A stretch of 64,000 nt of DNA from positions 13,615 through 77,614 of the forward strand of contig UREK01000009.1 of assembly GCA_900546845.1 (NCBI GenBank), in the 5' to 3' direction. The translations under genes were made by a program, and so were the position numbers. Source of the DNA: an uncultured Eubacteriales bacterium. Its GTDB lineage: Bacteria; Bacillota; Clostridia; Christensenellales; CAG-138. Shown one piece after another: positions 9,051 to 17,770 of the stretch. Under the pieces are notes generated by a model. The model was not told the origin of the DNA and searched no databases. It worked only from the letters and a program-made list of their open reading frames with translations. Position 1 is the first letter of the stretch. The number at the start of each line of letters is the position of its first letter.

Positions 9051-9060
9051 CCAAAGGGCG
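9051..9060 (+). repeat. Right attachment direct repeat (attR)
   Basis: Second copy of CCAAAGGGCG. It is followed by GCCTTTTGCGG, the surviving right arm of the broken glnA terminator. Confidence 0.8.
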
Positions 9061-9077
9061 GCCTTTTGCGGTTTTGT

Positions 9078-10508
9078 TTACAGGTCGTAATACTTAGCGA
9101 ATTCCGCCGGGTGCGGCACGCGGTTGATCTGCTCCGCCTCGCGGCGCTTCTTGGCGACCCACTGCGCGAGCAGACGCTCCGGGAATACGCCGCCCGCCGT
9201 CAGGTAATCGTGATCGGCCTCGAGCGCGGCAAGCGCGTCCGGCAGGTTTGTAGGCAGCGCGCCGATTTTTGCCTTCTCCGCGTCAGGGAGCTCGAACAGG
9301 TTGAAGTCATACGGTCCCCAGCCCCGCTCGTGCGGGTTGATCTTGTTCTTTACGCCGTCCAGGCCCGCCATCAGGATCGCCGCATAGGCGTAATACGGGT
9401 TGCAGGTCGCGTCCGGGTTGCGCAGCTCAAAGCGCTTTTTATCCGGCGACTTCGCATAGGCCGGGATGCGCACAACCGCGCTGCGGTTGGCCATCGCATA
9501 GCCGATAGTAACAGGCGCTTCAAAGCCTGGTACCAGGCGGCGGAACGAATTCGTAGAAGGGTTCGTAAGCGCACAGAGCGAGGGGGCGTGCTGCAAAAGC
9601 CCGCCGATGAACCAAAGCGCAGTTTCGCTCAGGCCGCCGTAGCCGTTTTCATCGTAAAATACCGGCTTCCCATCCTTGAAGAGCAGCATATGCACATGCA
9701 TGCCGTTTCCAGCCTCATCCCGAACGGGCTTTGGCATGAGCGTCGCGGTCCTGCCAGCCTGCGCAGCGGTGTTTTTGATGACATATTTGATGAGCATCGT
9801 GTCGTCCGCCATGCGCGTCATCTCGCCCAGTTCGGTTTCGATCTCAAGCTGGCCGCAGCCGCCGACCTCGTGATGGTGGTATTTGACCTGTACGCCCATC
9901 TCCGCCATGCGCAGGCACATTTCCGTGCGCAGGTCATTGGTGACGTCCTGCGGGAGGCCGATGTGATAGCCCCCCTTGTGCGGCACCTGGTATCCGTTGT
10001 TTTCAAGCTCGCTGCCGGTGTTCCATTCCGCTTGGCGCGTATCCACGGCGTATCCCACGCGGTTCGGGTGCGTTTCATACTGCACATGGTCGAACACATG
10101 GAACTCAAACTCCGGGCCAATGACCATCTTGTCCGCGATTCCGGTCTCCTGCAGATAGGCGGCGGCGCGCTTTGCAACGTTGCGCGGGTATTGGTCGAAC
10201 GGGCGGTTGTGCGGCGTGTCGATGATCATCACGTCGCCCACCATGGTGAGCGTCGGCGTTTTCATGAATGGGTCGAGCGCCGCAGTGGAAAGATCCGGGA
10301 TAAACACCATGTCGCTGTTCTCCACCGGCGCATAGCCGTAATTGCTCCCATCAAAACCGATGCCATAGCGCATCGTATCCTCGTTGAGCCGCTCCACGGG
10401 GATCGTAATGTGCCGCCACCGGCCGTCAAGGTCGGTCATCTTGAAGTCCACCATCCTTACCTGATGGGCCTTGCAGTAATCCTGCACCTGTTCCAGTGTA
10501 GAAAACAT
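9078..10508 (-). CDS. glnA: Glutamine synthetase, type I
   Basis: A 476-residue GSI enzyme that makes glutamine from glutamate, ammonia and ATP in the cytoplasm. Visible family motifs are GFDGSNYGYAPVENSDM, GPEFEFHVFD, the ATP/metal-binding AGNGMHVHM and the Glu-flap region NPSTNSFRRLVPGFEAPV. The position of the adenylylated Tyr of enteric GSI-beta is Phe here (FNLFEL), so regulation by adenylylation is unlikely. The start at 10508 has GGAGGAAG 5 bases upstream; a Met four codons earlier has no better site. It is transcribed alone, and its own terminator has been split by the mobile element. Confidence 0.95.
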   Translation of the reverse strand: MFSTLEQVQDYCKAHQVRMVDFKMTDLDGRWRHITIPVERLNEDTMRYGIGFDGSNYGYAPVENSDMVFIPDLSTAALDPFMKTPTLTMVGDVMIIDTPHNRPFDQYPRNVAKRAAAYLQETGIADKMVIGPEFEFHVFDHVQYETHPNRVGYAVDTRQAEWNTGSELENNGYQVPHKGGYHIGLPQDVTNDLRTEMCLRMAEMGVQVKYHHHEVGGCGQLEIETELGEMTRMADDTMLIKYVIKNTAAQAGRTATLMPKPVRDEAGNGMHVHMLLFKDGKPVFYDENGYGGLSETALWFIGGLLQHAPSLCALTNPSTNSFRRLVPGFEAPVTIGYAMANRSAVVRIPAYAKSPDKKRFELRNPDATCNPYYAYAAILMAGLDGVKNKINPHERGWGPYDFNLFELPDAEKAKIGALPTNLPDALAALEADHDYLTAGGVFPERLLAQWVAKKRREAEQINRVPHPAEFAKYYDL

Positions 10509-10598
10509 GTCTTCCTCCATATTGTCGTTTCATATTTGCCTTTTCCGGCCTATCCTTTGCGAAAGGTTTTTACGTGAATTTATTCTGTATTTGTTTAC

Positions 10599-10628
10599 AG
10601 TATGCCATTAACAGGGGGTATATGTCAA
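10599..10628 (-). promoter_or_regulatory. glnA promoter
   Basis: On the minus strand TTGACA (10623-10628), an 18-bp spacer and CATACT (10599-10604). This is the only consensus -35 upstream of glnA. Confidence 0.65.
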
Positions 10629-10866
10629 GTGCTTTTGCTGGGATATTCTGTATATTATTTTGCGTATGCAAAAGGCCGGAGCCAAGCCAGCCTTTCCTGT
10701 AAGCCGGAGGCTTTTGGCTCTAAACGCGCTTCTCCGGAGATATGCTATTTCCCCGCCATGCACAGGCCAATCACATCGCCGGGCACAAGCATCTCCGCGT
10801 TGTTCTTTGTTGGTATAAGACTGGATTTGTCTTGAACCCGCATCCGTATTCGCTTGTTTTAACAAA

Positions 10867-10898
10867 GAATCACCCCATTCGGATGAATGGGGTGATTC
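10867..10898 (-). terminator. Terminator of the small membrane-protein gene
   Basis: Perfect 14-bp arms GAATCACCCCATTC (10867-10880) and GAATGGGGTGATTC (10885-10898) with a GGAT loop. On the minus strand it is followed by TTTGTT. It lies 35 bases after the stop of the gene at 10933. Confidence 0.75.
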
Positions 10899-10932
10899 GG
10901 CGTTCCGGTATTTTAAGCGTTTTTCGTTTTTA

Positions 10933-11292
10933 TCACTTTGCGCCTATCAGGTAGAGGATCGGGAGCAGGATCGCGGCGATGTTGCTCCAAGTGATCTGGA
11001 AACCGCCAAAAACAAAGCCGAGCACGGCCAGAACCAACAGGATAATGCCAAGCGTGCGGCACTGGGAGAGCTTGTTTTGCAGGCCTTTTACGCCTGCGAC
11101 AAACTCCAAAATGCCGCCCAGGCACCCGATGATGACCGCGAGCACCGCAAGGATGCCAGCACCCGGCGCCCCCGCTGCGGCGAGCAGTCCCCCGCCGATG
11201 ATGCCGATGATCGCAGTGATCACGGAGAAAACGCCGAAAATAAGGAACAATACGCTGATGACCTTCAGCAGAGTGCGATTGGAACCTTCCAT
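10933..11292 (-). CDS. Small four-helix membrane protein, unknown function
   Basis: A 119-residue protein with about four hydrophobic segments rich in Gly, Ala, Ile and Leu (for example ITAIIGIIGGGLLAAAG and ILAVLAVIIGCLGGIL). AAAGGAG lies 8 bases before the ATG at 11292. No catalytic motif is visible. It sits just downstream of the V-ATPase operon on the same strand, with a 118-base gap and its own terminator, so it may be co-transcribed or independent. I do not recognise the family. Confidence 0.65.
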   Translation of the reverse strand: MEGSNRTLLKVISVLFLIFGVFSVITAIIGIIGGGLLAAAGAPGAGILAVLAVIIGCLGGILEFVAGVKGLQNKLSQCRTLGIILLVLAVLGFVFGGFQITWSNIAAILLPILYLIGAK

Positions 11293-11410
11293 ACAAAAAA
11301 CTCCTTTCAAATTTCAAGCGGTTTTAGCATGGCTGCCGTTTGCGCATTCCATGCACAGCACCGCCCCCCAAACGGTGTTGCGAGGGCGATGGGGGCGCTT
11401 GGCGGTATGC

Positions 11411-12040
11411 TTATTGCTTCTGCGCAAGCATATCCTTGGTTTTCATGAGGCGGGTCAGGTTGCCGCGTTCATTCTCATCAAGCTTCATCTTAATGGTTCG
11501 GATGGCCTCATCAAACTGCGGGATCATCACATACTCGAGCGCGTTCACACGCCGGCGCGTCTTTTCGATTTCGTCCGCAAGGCGGTTGCAGGTCTTTTCC
11601 ACCTCCGCAAGCTCGATGAGCAGCGGCAAAAGCTCCGCAAAGGCCTGCACGGCCGCGTCAAGCTCCGCACTCGTGCCCACGATGCCATACGGAAGCTCCA
11701 CGTTGCCCACCGAAACCAGTTCCAGTTTTGGAACCACGACGGACAGTACATGCTGCGCCGAAACCTTGATCTCCGCAGGGCGTGCGGGATAGCAAAGCGC
11801 TTCCTCCACAGCCTCCGCGCGCATGGACGCGCGCGCCAGCACGAAGCCCTGCATCGCGGCAGCAAGTTTCTGCTCCACCTCCTCGCGTAGCGCGCGGTTG
11901 CGCCGCACGTACACGATGAAGCGGCGCACCATTTCGTCCCGCTTATCCTTCATCAGCTTATGCCCGCGCACGGCGACTTTCCGCTTCTTTTTGAGGTTGG
12001 AAAGCTCCATACGGGTAGGCTTCACATTCAAAGCTGCCAT
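11411..12040 (-). CDS. ntpD: V-type ATPase subunit D
   Basis: A 209-residue protein with the family start (LNVKPTRMELSNLKKKRKVA) and long heptad-rich helices at both ends. Subunit D is the central shaft that turns inside the A3B3 head and couples ATP hydrolysis to the membrane ring. It is the last gene of the operon, 46 bases after ntpB. GGAGGAG precedes the ATG. Confidence 0.93.
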   Translation of the reverse strand: MAALNVKPTRMELSNLKKKRKVAVRGHKLMKDKRDEMVRRFIVYVRRNRALREEVEQKLAAAMQGFVLARASMRAEAVEEALCYPARPAEIKVSAQHVLSVVVPKLELVSVGNVELPYGIVGTSAELDAAVQAFAELLPLLIELAEVEKTCNRLADEIEKTRRRVNALEYVMIPQFDEAIRTIKMKLDENERGNLTRLMKTKDMLAQKQ

Positions 12041-12086
12041 AGCTCCTCCAATTCCGCCGCCTTATGCGGCATTGGGTCCGTCAGGG

Positions 12087-13475
12087 TCACGCCTGTTCAG
12101 CCTCTGCCTTGGGCAGATACTTGTCGAGGTATTCGTCGCGGATACGCTTGAGTTCCGCGCGCGGCAGGATGGAAAGCAGCTTCCAGCCGATGTCCAGCGT
12201 TTCCTCGATGGAACGGTTCGTGTAATATCCCTGGGATACATATTCCGCCTCGAACGCATCCGCGAACTTCGCGTAGAGCTTATCCGTATCGGAAAGCGCG
12301 GCGTCGCCCAGGATGACCGCGAGCTCCTTTGCGTCCTTGCCGCGGGAATACGCGGCGAAGAGCTGGTTCATCGTATCCGCGTGATCCTCGCGCGTCTTGC
12401 CACGGCCGATGCCCTTGTCCTTCAAACGGGAGAGGGACGGCAGGACGTTGATCGGCGGCGTGATGCCCTTGCGATGCAGCTCGCGGGAGAGGATGATCTG
12501 CCCCTCGGTGATGTAGCCGGTCAGGTCGGGGATCGGATGGGTGATGTCGTCCTCCGGCATGGAGAGGATCGGGATCATCGTGATGGAGCCGCTGTTGTCC
12601 CGGATGCGGCCCGCGCGCTCATACATCGTCGCAAGGTCGGTGTAGAGATAGCCGGGGTAGCCGCGGCGGCCAGGAACTTCCTTGCGCGCGGCGGAAACCT
12701 CGCGCAGAGCTTCGGCATAGTTGGTGATGTCCGTGATGATGACAAGCACGTGCATGCCAAGATCGTAAGCGAGGTACTCCGCAGCGGTGATTGCCATGCG
12801 CGGGGTCGCAATACGCTCGATGGCCGGGTCGTTCGCAAGGTTCACGAACGTGACGGTGCGGTCGATTGCGCCGGTGGCGCGGAAATCGTTGATGAAGAAG
12901 TCCGCCTCTTCAAACGTGATGCCGACCGCGGCGAACACGACGGCGAAGTTCTCGTCCTTGCCGCGCACACGTGCCTGGCGGGCGATCTGCGCCGCAAGCT
13001 GGGCGTGCGGCAGGCCGGAGCCGGAGAACACCGGCAGCTTCTGGCCGCGCACGAGCGTGTTGAGGCCGTCGATGGCCGAGATGCCGGTCTGGATGAACTC
13101 GGAGGGATAGTCCCGCGCGGCGGGGTTCATCGGGTTGCCATTGATGTCCAGCCGCTTTTCGGGGATCAGCGCGGGGCCGTCGTCCTTGGGGCGGCCCATG
13201 CCGTCGAATACGCGGCCAAGCATGTCGGGCGCCACGGCCAGTTCGATGGAGCGGCCGAGGAAGCGCGCCTTGGAGTCGGAAATCCGGAGGCCCTGGGAGC
13301 CTTCAAAGAGCTGCAGCAGCGCCCGGTCGCCGTTGACTTCCAGCACGCGGCCATGGCGGATCTCGCCATTCTTCTGCTCGATCTCGACCAGCTCGTCGTA
13401 CTTGACGCCTTCGACGTGCTCTACCATCATCAGCGGGCCGGCGACTTCCTGAATCGTGCGATATTCCTTACGCAT
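12087..13475 (-). CDS. ntpB: V-type ATPase subunit B
   Basis: A 462-residue non-catalytic nucleotide-binding subunit of the V1 head. Conserved stretches include GVKYDELVEI, SGSGLPHAQLAAQI in the P-loop position, and GRRGYPGYLYTDLATMYERAG. It lacks a classical GxxGxGKT, as expected for subunit B. It overlaps the end of ntpA by 8 bases with GGAGG inside the ntpA 3' end, so translation is coupled. Confidence 0.95.
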   Translation of the reverse strand: MRKEYRTIQEVAGPLMMVEHVEGVKYDELVEIEQKNGEIRHGRVLEVNGDRALLQLFEGSQGLRISDSKARFLGRSIELAVAPDMLGRVFDGMGRPKDDGPALIPEKRLDINGNPMNPAARDYPSEFIQTGISAIDGLNTLVRGQKLPVFSGSGLPHAQLAAQIARQARVRGKDENFAVVFAAVGITFEEADFFINDFRATGAIDRTVTFVNLANDPAIERIATPRMAITAAEYLAYDLGMHVLVIITDITNYAEALREVSAARKEVPGRRGYPGYLYTDLATMYERAGRIRDNSGSITMIPILSMPEDDITHPIPDLTGYITEGQIILSRELHRKGITPPINVLPSLSRLKDKGIGRGKTREDHADTMNQLFAAYSRGKDAKELAVILGDAALSDTDKLYAKFADAFEAEYVSQGYYTNRSIEETLDIGWKLLSILPRAELKRIRDEYLDKYLPKAEAEQA

Positions 13476-15243
13476 CCTCGTTTCCTCCTTCAGTCAGCGC
13501 GCGAATCTCAGCGTTGAGCGCGTCCATGGTTTCTTCGTAGCGCGGCTCGCATTCGGCTTCCGGCACATACTTGAAACGGCCAATCGCCTCGCGTGCGGGC
13601 AGCGCCGCAAGTTTTGCGAACGAAGCGTCCGCGTCAAGCGCCTCAACGCCCTTGTTGTAATAAGTGAGGATCAGCTTGAGCAGCATGTGCTGCTTCTTGG
13701 GCGAAGTATAGGTATCCACCTCGTGGAACGCGTTCTGGTGGAGATAGTCCTCTCGAATTGAGCGGGCTGCCTCAAGGGTCAGCCTGTCGCGGAAGGACAG
13801 CGCGTCGATGCCGACGAGGCGGACGATCTCTTCGAGTTCGCTCTCCTCCTGCAGAAGGTTCATCGTCTCCTGCACCATTGCGGTCCAATCCTCACTCACG
13901 TTTTCATTGAACCAGCCTTCCAGCCGGTCGAGATAGAGCGAATAGCTCTGCAGCCAGTCGATTGCCGGGAAGTGGCGCGCGTAGGCGAGTTTGCTCGAAA
14001 GGCCCCAGAACACCTTGACGGTGCGCAGCGTAGCCTGCGAGACGGGCTCGGAGATATCGCCGCCCGGAGGAGAGACCGCGCCGATGGCCGTGACCGCGCC
14101 GGTGCGCCCTTCGGAGCCGAGCGCCACGACGACGCCCGCGCGCTCATAAAACTCGGCGAGGCGGCTGCCCAAGTATGCCGGGTAGCCTTCTTCACCAGGC
14201 ATCTCCTCGAGGCGGCCGGACATTTCGCGCAGCGCCTCCGCCCAGCGGGAGGTGGAGTCCGCCATGATAGCGACCTTATAGCCCATGTCGCGGAAATATT
14301 CCGCGATGGTGATGCCAGTATAGATCGAAGCCTCGCGCGCCGCAACGGGCATGTCGGAGGTGTTGGCGATGAGCACCGTGCGCTTCATCAGCGAAAGGCC
14401 GGTGCGCGGATCCTTGAGCTCCGGGAACTCCATGAGCACGTCGGTCATCTCGTTGCCGCGCTCGCCGCAGCCCACATAGACGATGATGTCCGCGTCCGCC
14501 CACTTGGCGAGCTGGTGCTGCACGACCGTCTTGCCGCTGCCAAACGGGCCGGGGACCGCAGCCACGCCGCCCTTGGCGACGGGGAACAGCGTATCAATGA
14601 CGCGCTGGCCGGTGATCATCGGCTCGGCCGGCGCGAGCTTTTGCTTGTACGGGCGGCCGCGGCGGACAGGCCACTTCTGGAGCATCGGCACCTCCACCTC
14701 GCCGTCTTTGCCCGCGATGCGGGCGATGGGCGTCACGATGTTCGCTTCGCCCTCGAAGATCCACGTCAGTTTGCCGGAAACGCCGTAAGGTACCATCACG
14801 CGGTGCTCAACGGCCTCGGTCTCCTGCACGGTGCCGAGGATGTCGCCGGGAACGAGCTCGTCCCCTACCTTTGCCGTGGGCTTGAACGCCCAAAGTTTTT
14901 CATGATCCAGCGAATCCACCACGATGCCGCGGGTGATGCGGTCGCCAGCCTGCTGGCGGATGACGTTGAGCGGGCGCTGGATGCCGTCATAAATGGATTC
15001 GATGAGGCCCGGCGCAAGCTCAACGGAAAGCGGCGCGCCAGTAGATTCTACAGGCTCGCCAGGGCCGATGCCGCCCGTCTCTTCATAAACCTGGATGGAC
15101 GCGCGGTCGCCGCGCAGCTCAATGACCTCGCCGATGAGCTTCTTCTCCGAAACGCGCACCACGTCGTACATCTGCACATCCGCCATGCCGTTTGCGACGA
15201 TCAGGGGGCCGGACACCTTAACGATCGTACCTTTCTCTGCCAT
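13468..15243 (-). CDS. ntpA: V-type ATPase catalytic subunit A
   Basis: A 591-residue catalytic subunit. It has the Walker A GPFGSGKTVVQHQLAKW, the B-site GERGNEMTDVL and the long non-homologous insertion region after the first 100 residues that distinguishes V-type A from F-type beta. Start at 15243 (MAEKGTIVKVSGP), one base after the preceding gene's stop codon; the longer open frame upstream is not family-like. It hydrolyses or makes ATP in the A3B3 head. Confidence 0.96.
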   Translation of the reverse strand: MAEKGTIVKVSGPLIVANGMADVQMYDVVRVSEKKLIGEVIELRGDRASIQVYEETGGIGPGEPVESTGAPLSVELAPGLIESIYDGIQRPLNVIRQQAGDRITRGIVVDSLDHEKLWAFKPTAKVGDELVPGDILGTVQETEAVEHRVMVPYGVSGKLTWIFEGEANIVTPIARIAGKDGEVEVPMLQKWPVRRGRPYKQKLAPAEPMITGQRVIDTLFPVAKGGVAAVPGPFGSGKTVVQHQLAKWADADIIVYVGCGERGNEMTDVLMEFPELKDPRTGLSLMKRTVLIANTSDMPVAAREASIYTGITIAEYFRDMGYKVAIMADSTSRWAEALREMSGRLEEMPGEEGYPAYLGSRLAEFYERAGVVVALGSEGRTGAVTAIGAVSPPGGDISEPVSQATLRTVKVFWGLSSKLAYARHFPAIDWLQSYSLYLDRLEGWFNENVSEDWTAMVQETMNLLQEESELEEIVRLVGIDALSFRDRLTLEAARSIREDYLHQNAFHEVDTYTSPKKQHMLLKLILTYYNKGVEALDADASFAKLAALPAREAIGRFKYVPEAECEPRYEETMDALNAEIRALTEGGNEDA

Positions 15244-15244
15244 A

Positions 15245-15577
15245 TTACTCCTCCGAAAATAGAATGTCCGCGCCGATCGCCTTCTCGACATTGGACTTGA
15301 TCTGTGCCATCGCAACGCCCGAGCTGCCCTTGGAATCCGGGATCGGGATGATGGCCGGGAACGATTCATACCGGTATTTGGAAACCGCCTCGCCGCAAAC
15401 AGCATAAAGTGGCTCGGTGAGGAAGATCACCTTGCAGCCTTCCCGCGCCAGGCGGTGAATGAGCTTCGACGCTTTTTCCGCATCCGTTTCATCGAACACG
15501 GCAAGCCCCGCGGCTTTCGCCAAAAGCACGCTGTCGCGGTCGCCGATCATGGCGATTTCAGCCTGTTTATTCGCCAT
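15245..15577 (-). CDS. ntpG: V-type ATPase subunit F (NtpG)
   Basis: A 110-residue protein with the family's alternating fold: IAMIGDRDSVLLAKAAG at the start, VIFLTEPLYAV in the middle and PAIIPIPDSKGS near the end. It binds the central shaft subunit D and is needed for coupling. It overlaps ntpC by 11 bases and touches ntpA. Confidence 0.9.
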   Translation of the reverse strand: MANKQAEIAMIGDRDSVLLAKAAGLAVFDETDAEKASKLIHRLAREGCKVIFLTEPLYAVCGEAVSKYRYESFPAIIPIPDSKGSSGVAMAQIKSNVEKAIGADILFSEE

Positions 15578-16553
15578 AAAGCACGCGCATCCTTTCTGTG
15601 ATGATGGATTCCGGCAGGCCGTTGCGCTTTGCCGTCAAAATGAGGCGGATGCAACGCGCTTCCTGCTCGCGGGCAAGCAGATACCCCACGACCGGCGCGA
15701 CGGTATCCTGATCGAACCTGCCGCGTTCTGCAAGGTGGATGAGGTAATTGTCCCGCGCGCGCTCCACGGCCTGGGGGCCGCTCTGCTGCGCCGCTTCCAC
15801 AGCCCTGCGCAGCGCTTCGCCCGCAGGGCCTTCTTCAAGCGCCTTGCCGAGCTGCTCTGCAGGCAGGGAGGCCGCCTTGAGGAACGTTTCCTCCGGGATA
15901 TTGCCGGCCGGCAGAAGCGCCGCCGCAAGCCGTTCCATGGGCGCGCTCATCGCGCCAAGGCGCAGGAGCGCAAGCGCGTTTTCAAAGTCGGCCTTCGCTT
16001 TAAAATACTCAGCGGCAAACGCGCTCTTGCTTGCGTAGCCCATGCGGAAATACGCGCCGTCGAGCGCTGTGCTCACCCGCACGGGGTCCGCCGCCTCATG
16101 GGAAAACGTTTCGTCCAGCCCTTTGAGCGCCTCCGCAAGGGGGGCCGGAAGAGCTTCATAATCCGCTTCGCGTACCATGCGCGCGAGCGCCGCCGGATCG
16201 AACGCACCGCCCTGCATCAAAGCCGGGCCGGCGTCGCCGCCGCCCAGGAGGCGCAGCTTGTAAAGCGCCTTCAGGTTATGCACGTCCGCCTGCATCAGGA
16301 AGAGCTCCGTCAGCGCGGGGTCGGGCGAGACTTCCCGCACCAGCGCATAGGCGCGCGCAAGCTCGGCCGCGATGAGCGCCTCAACGTCCGCAGCGCCTTC
16401 GCCGGCGGCACCGCCATAGCCCGCGCCCACAAGCACCTGCATCGCTTCCTCCGCCGTGCCCGCAATCATGCGCGCCATGCGTTCGCGCCCAATGAGCCCG
16501 GTCTCGTGGCAGCGGATGCGCGCAACGGCATATAGTGCGTTATCTTGTGCCAT
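15567..16553 (-). CDS. ntpC: V-type ATPase subunit C (d-type)
   Basis: A 328-residue mostly helical protein that forms the funnel between the rotating ring and the central shaft. It is recognised from length, helix content with repeated Leu/Ala/Arg patterns (HNLKALYKLRLLGG and similar), and position between ntpE and ntpG. AGGGTGAAAC precedes the ATG. Confidence 0.85.
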   Translation of the reverse strand: MAQDNALYAVARIRCHETGLIGRERMARMIAGTAEEAMQVLVGAGYGGAAGEGAADVEALIAAELARAYALVREVSPDPALTELFLMQADVHNLKALYKLRLLGGGDAGPALMQGGAFDPAALARMVREADYEALPAPLAEALKGLDETFSHEAADPVRVSTALDGAYFRMGYASKSAFAAEYFKAKADFENALALLRLGAMSAPMERLAAALLPAGNIPEETFLKAASLPAEQLGKALEEGPAGEALRRAVEAAQQSGPQAVERARDNYLIHLAERGRFDQDTVAPVVGYLLAREQEARCIRLILTAKRNGLPESIITERMRVLYGE

Positions 16554-16577
16554 GTTTCACCCTACTTTCCGGGCGAA

Positions 16578-17180
16578 TCAGCCGAACAGCCGCTTCGCCA
16601 CGCCGCCTTCGAGCCGGTCGCGCGCCTCGCGCAGCATCGCCTCAAAGGAGCAGTCCTTTTCGTACCCGCGGCCGGCGAGCGTGAACCCGCCCGCAATGGA
16701 TTCGTCCACAGCGCCGAGCGTAAGCGCAGCGCGGCCGCTTTCGGCCAGCTTCGCGTTCGCCTTTTGCAGAACGGCCGCCATGCCCGCTTCGTCCGCCCGT
16801 GCAGGGCGCAGCGTTTCACCGCCGTCCGCCTCCTGCGCGGCCATCGAGATGAGCAGCGCTTCCCGCGCTTCGCCCTGCATGGCGCAAAGCTCTTTGAGCG
16901 CGGCGGCAAACGCCTCGTCCAGCACCATGCGGCGGGATGCGAGCGCCTGCTTGCGCGCTTCAAGCTGCGCGGCGGTCTCGGCATGCTCGATGGCCTCGTC
17001 ATGCGCGGCCTGCGCGCGCGCCTCGGTTTCCGCAGCGAGCGCCGCAGCCTCCCGCTCTGCGCGCGCACGGATCTCCGCCGCCTGCGCCGAAGCCTGCGCT
17101 TCGATTTTCGCGGCCTCGCCGCGCGCATCGTCCAGGATGCGCGCAAGCAGCCTATCCGCGTTGTTGATCCCGTTTGCCAT
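16578..17180 (-). CDS. ntpE: V-type ATPase subunit E
   Basis: A 200-residue protein with an N-terminal Ala/Glu/Arg-rich coiled coil (about residues 8-80) and a globular C-terminal part. Subunit E pairs with subunit G/F-type chains to form the peripheral stalks that hold the head against rotation. GGGAGG lies 6 bases before the ATG, and the gene starts 15 bases after ntpK ends. Confidence 0.88.
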   Translation of the reverse strand: MANGINNADRLLARILDDARGEAAKIEAQASAQAAEIRARAEREAAALAAETEARAQAAHDEAIEHAETAAQLEARKQALASRRMVLDEAFAAALKELCAMQGEAREALLISMAAQEADGGETLRPARADEAGMAAVLQKANAKLAESGRAALTLGAVDESIAGGFTLAGRGYEKDCSFEAMLREARDRLEGGVAKRLFG

Positions 17181-17195
17181 CAGCTGCCTCCCGCG

Positions 17196-17705
17196 TTACG
17201 CGAACAGCACGAGGAACACGGAGATGATAAGCGAAAGCAGAGCGTAGGTTTCCACCATGAGGGTGAACATCATCGCGTTGCCAAAGCCGTCCGGGCGTTT
17301 TGCCAGCATGTGGATGCCGCTGACCGCCACCTTGGACTGATGCAGCGCGGAGAGGAGGCCGCCAAACGCGATCGGCATGCTCGCCGCGAAATAGGAAAGG
17401 CCCTTTTCCAGCGTGAGCGCGGAGGTGTCGCCGCCGAGCACGCCGGAAAAGATGAGGATGAGGATCGCCACGGCGAAGCCATAGATGCCCTGGGAACCCG
17501 GGAGCAGCTGGAGAACCATGCAGTTACCGAAACGGTCGGGCTGCTCTGCGACGACGCCCGCCGCCGCCTGGCCGGCTTTCCCTACGCCGATCGCGGAGCC
17601 GATGCCCGCGAGCACCGCGGCAAACGCGACGCCCAGCATGGTGAAGATGACGCCCCAATCGTTCGGGGTAAGGGATGCGAAGATGCTCTGAGATTCGGTT
17701 GGCAT
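17196..17705 (-). CDS. ntpK: V-type ATPase c-ring subunit K, sodium-type ligands
   Basis: A 169-residue proteolipid made of two duplicated hairpins (four membrane helices). The residues matching the Enterococcus hirae NtpK sodium site are present: Leu68, Ser71 (Thr there), Gln72 in LLPGSQG, Gln123 in LHQSKVA and Glu152 in MVETYA. Only the second hairpin has the carboxylate, as in true V-type c subunits. This points to sodium coupling. Start at 17705 behind AGGAGGAATTTTACA; the open frame upstream is not family-like. Confidence 0.95.
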   Translation of the reverse strand: MPTESQSIFASLTPNDWGVIFTMLGVAFAAVLAGIGSAIGVGKAGQAAAGVVAEQPDRFGNCMVLQLLPGSQGIYGFAVAILILIFSGVLGGDTSALTLEKGLSYFAASMPIAFGGLLSALHQSKVAVSGIHMLAKRPDGFGNAMMFTLMVETYALLSLIISVFLVLFA

Positions 17706-17770
17706 TGTAAAATTCCTCCTGAGTTTAATCGTAAAAGGTTTTGAATTATGTGCAGGACCCGCGTTTCGGA

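Larger units (their letters stand above)
1287..9060. mobile_element. Serine-recombinase integrative element carrying a type III RM system
   Basis: A roughly 7.8-kb insertion bounded by 10-bp direct repeats (1277-1286, 9051-9060). The ends carry 13-bp inverted repeats (1289-1301 and 9033-9045, ACTCATAAAACAG). Cargo: a large serine recombinase pointing out of the left end, a TnpW-like small gene, mod and res. No relaxase, replication or conjugation gene is present, so it should move only through its recombinase or by help from another element. Base composition is visibly lower in GC than the flanks. The insertion point is the loop of the glnA terminator. Confidence 0.85.
10509..10932. other. 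Intergenic stretch between glnA and a membrane-protein gene
   Basis: Contains the glnA promoter (10599-10628), a leader of about 85 bases with no recognised riboswitch, and the terminator at 10867-10898. A 33-codon minus-strand frame (ATG near 10846, ending at about 10748) has a protein-like tail but no ribosome binding site, and is left uncalled. Confidence 0.6.

Noticed and set aside
9066..10577. Long plus-strand frame opposite glnA (about 500 codons)
   Set aside because: It is the mirror of a clear glutamine synthetase gene; high GC keeps opposite frames open. The same applies to long opposite frames over the V-ATPase, carbamate kinase, YyaL-type, ABC and GPH genes.
10748..10846. 33-codon minus-strand frame upstream of glnA with a protein-like end (VPGDVIGLCMAGK)
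   Set aside because: No ribosome binding site or family match; could be the remnant of an old gene but is too short to support.
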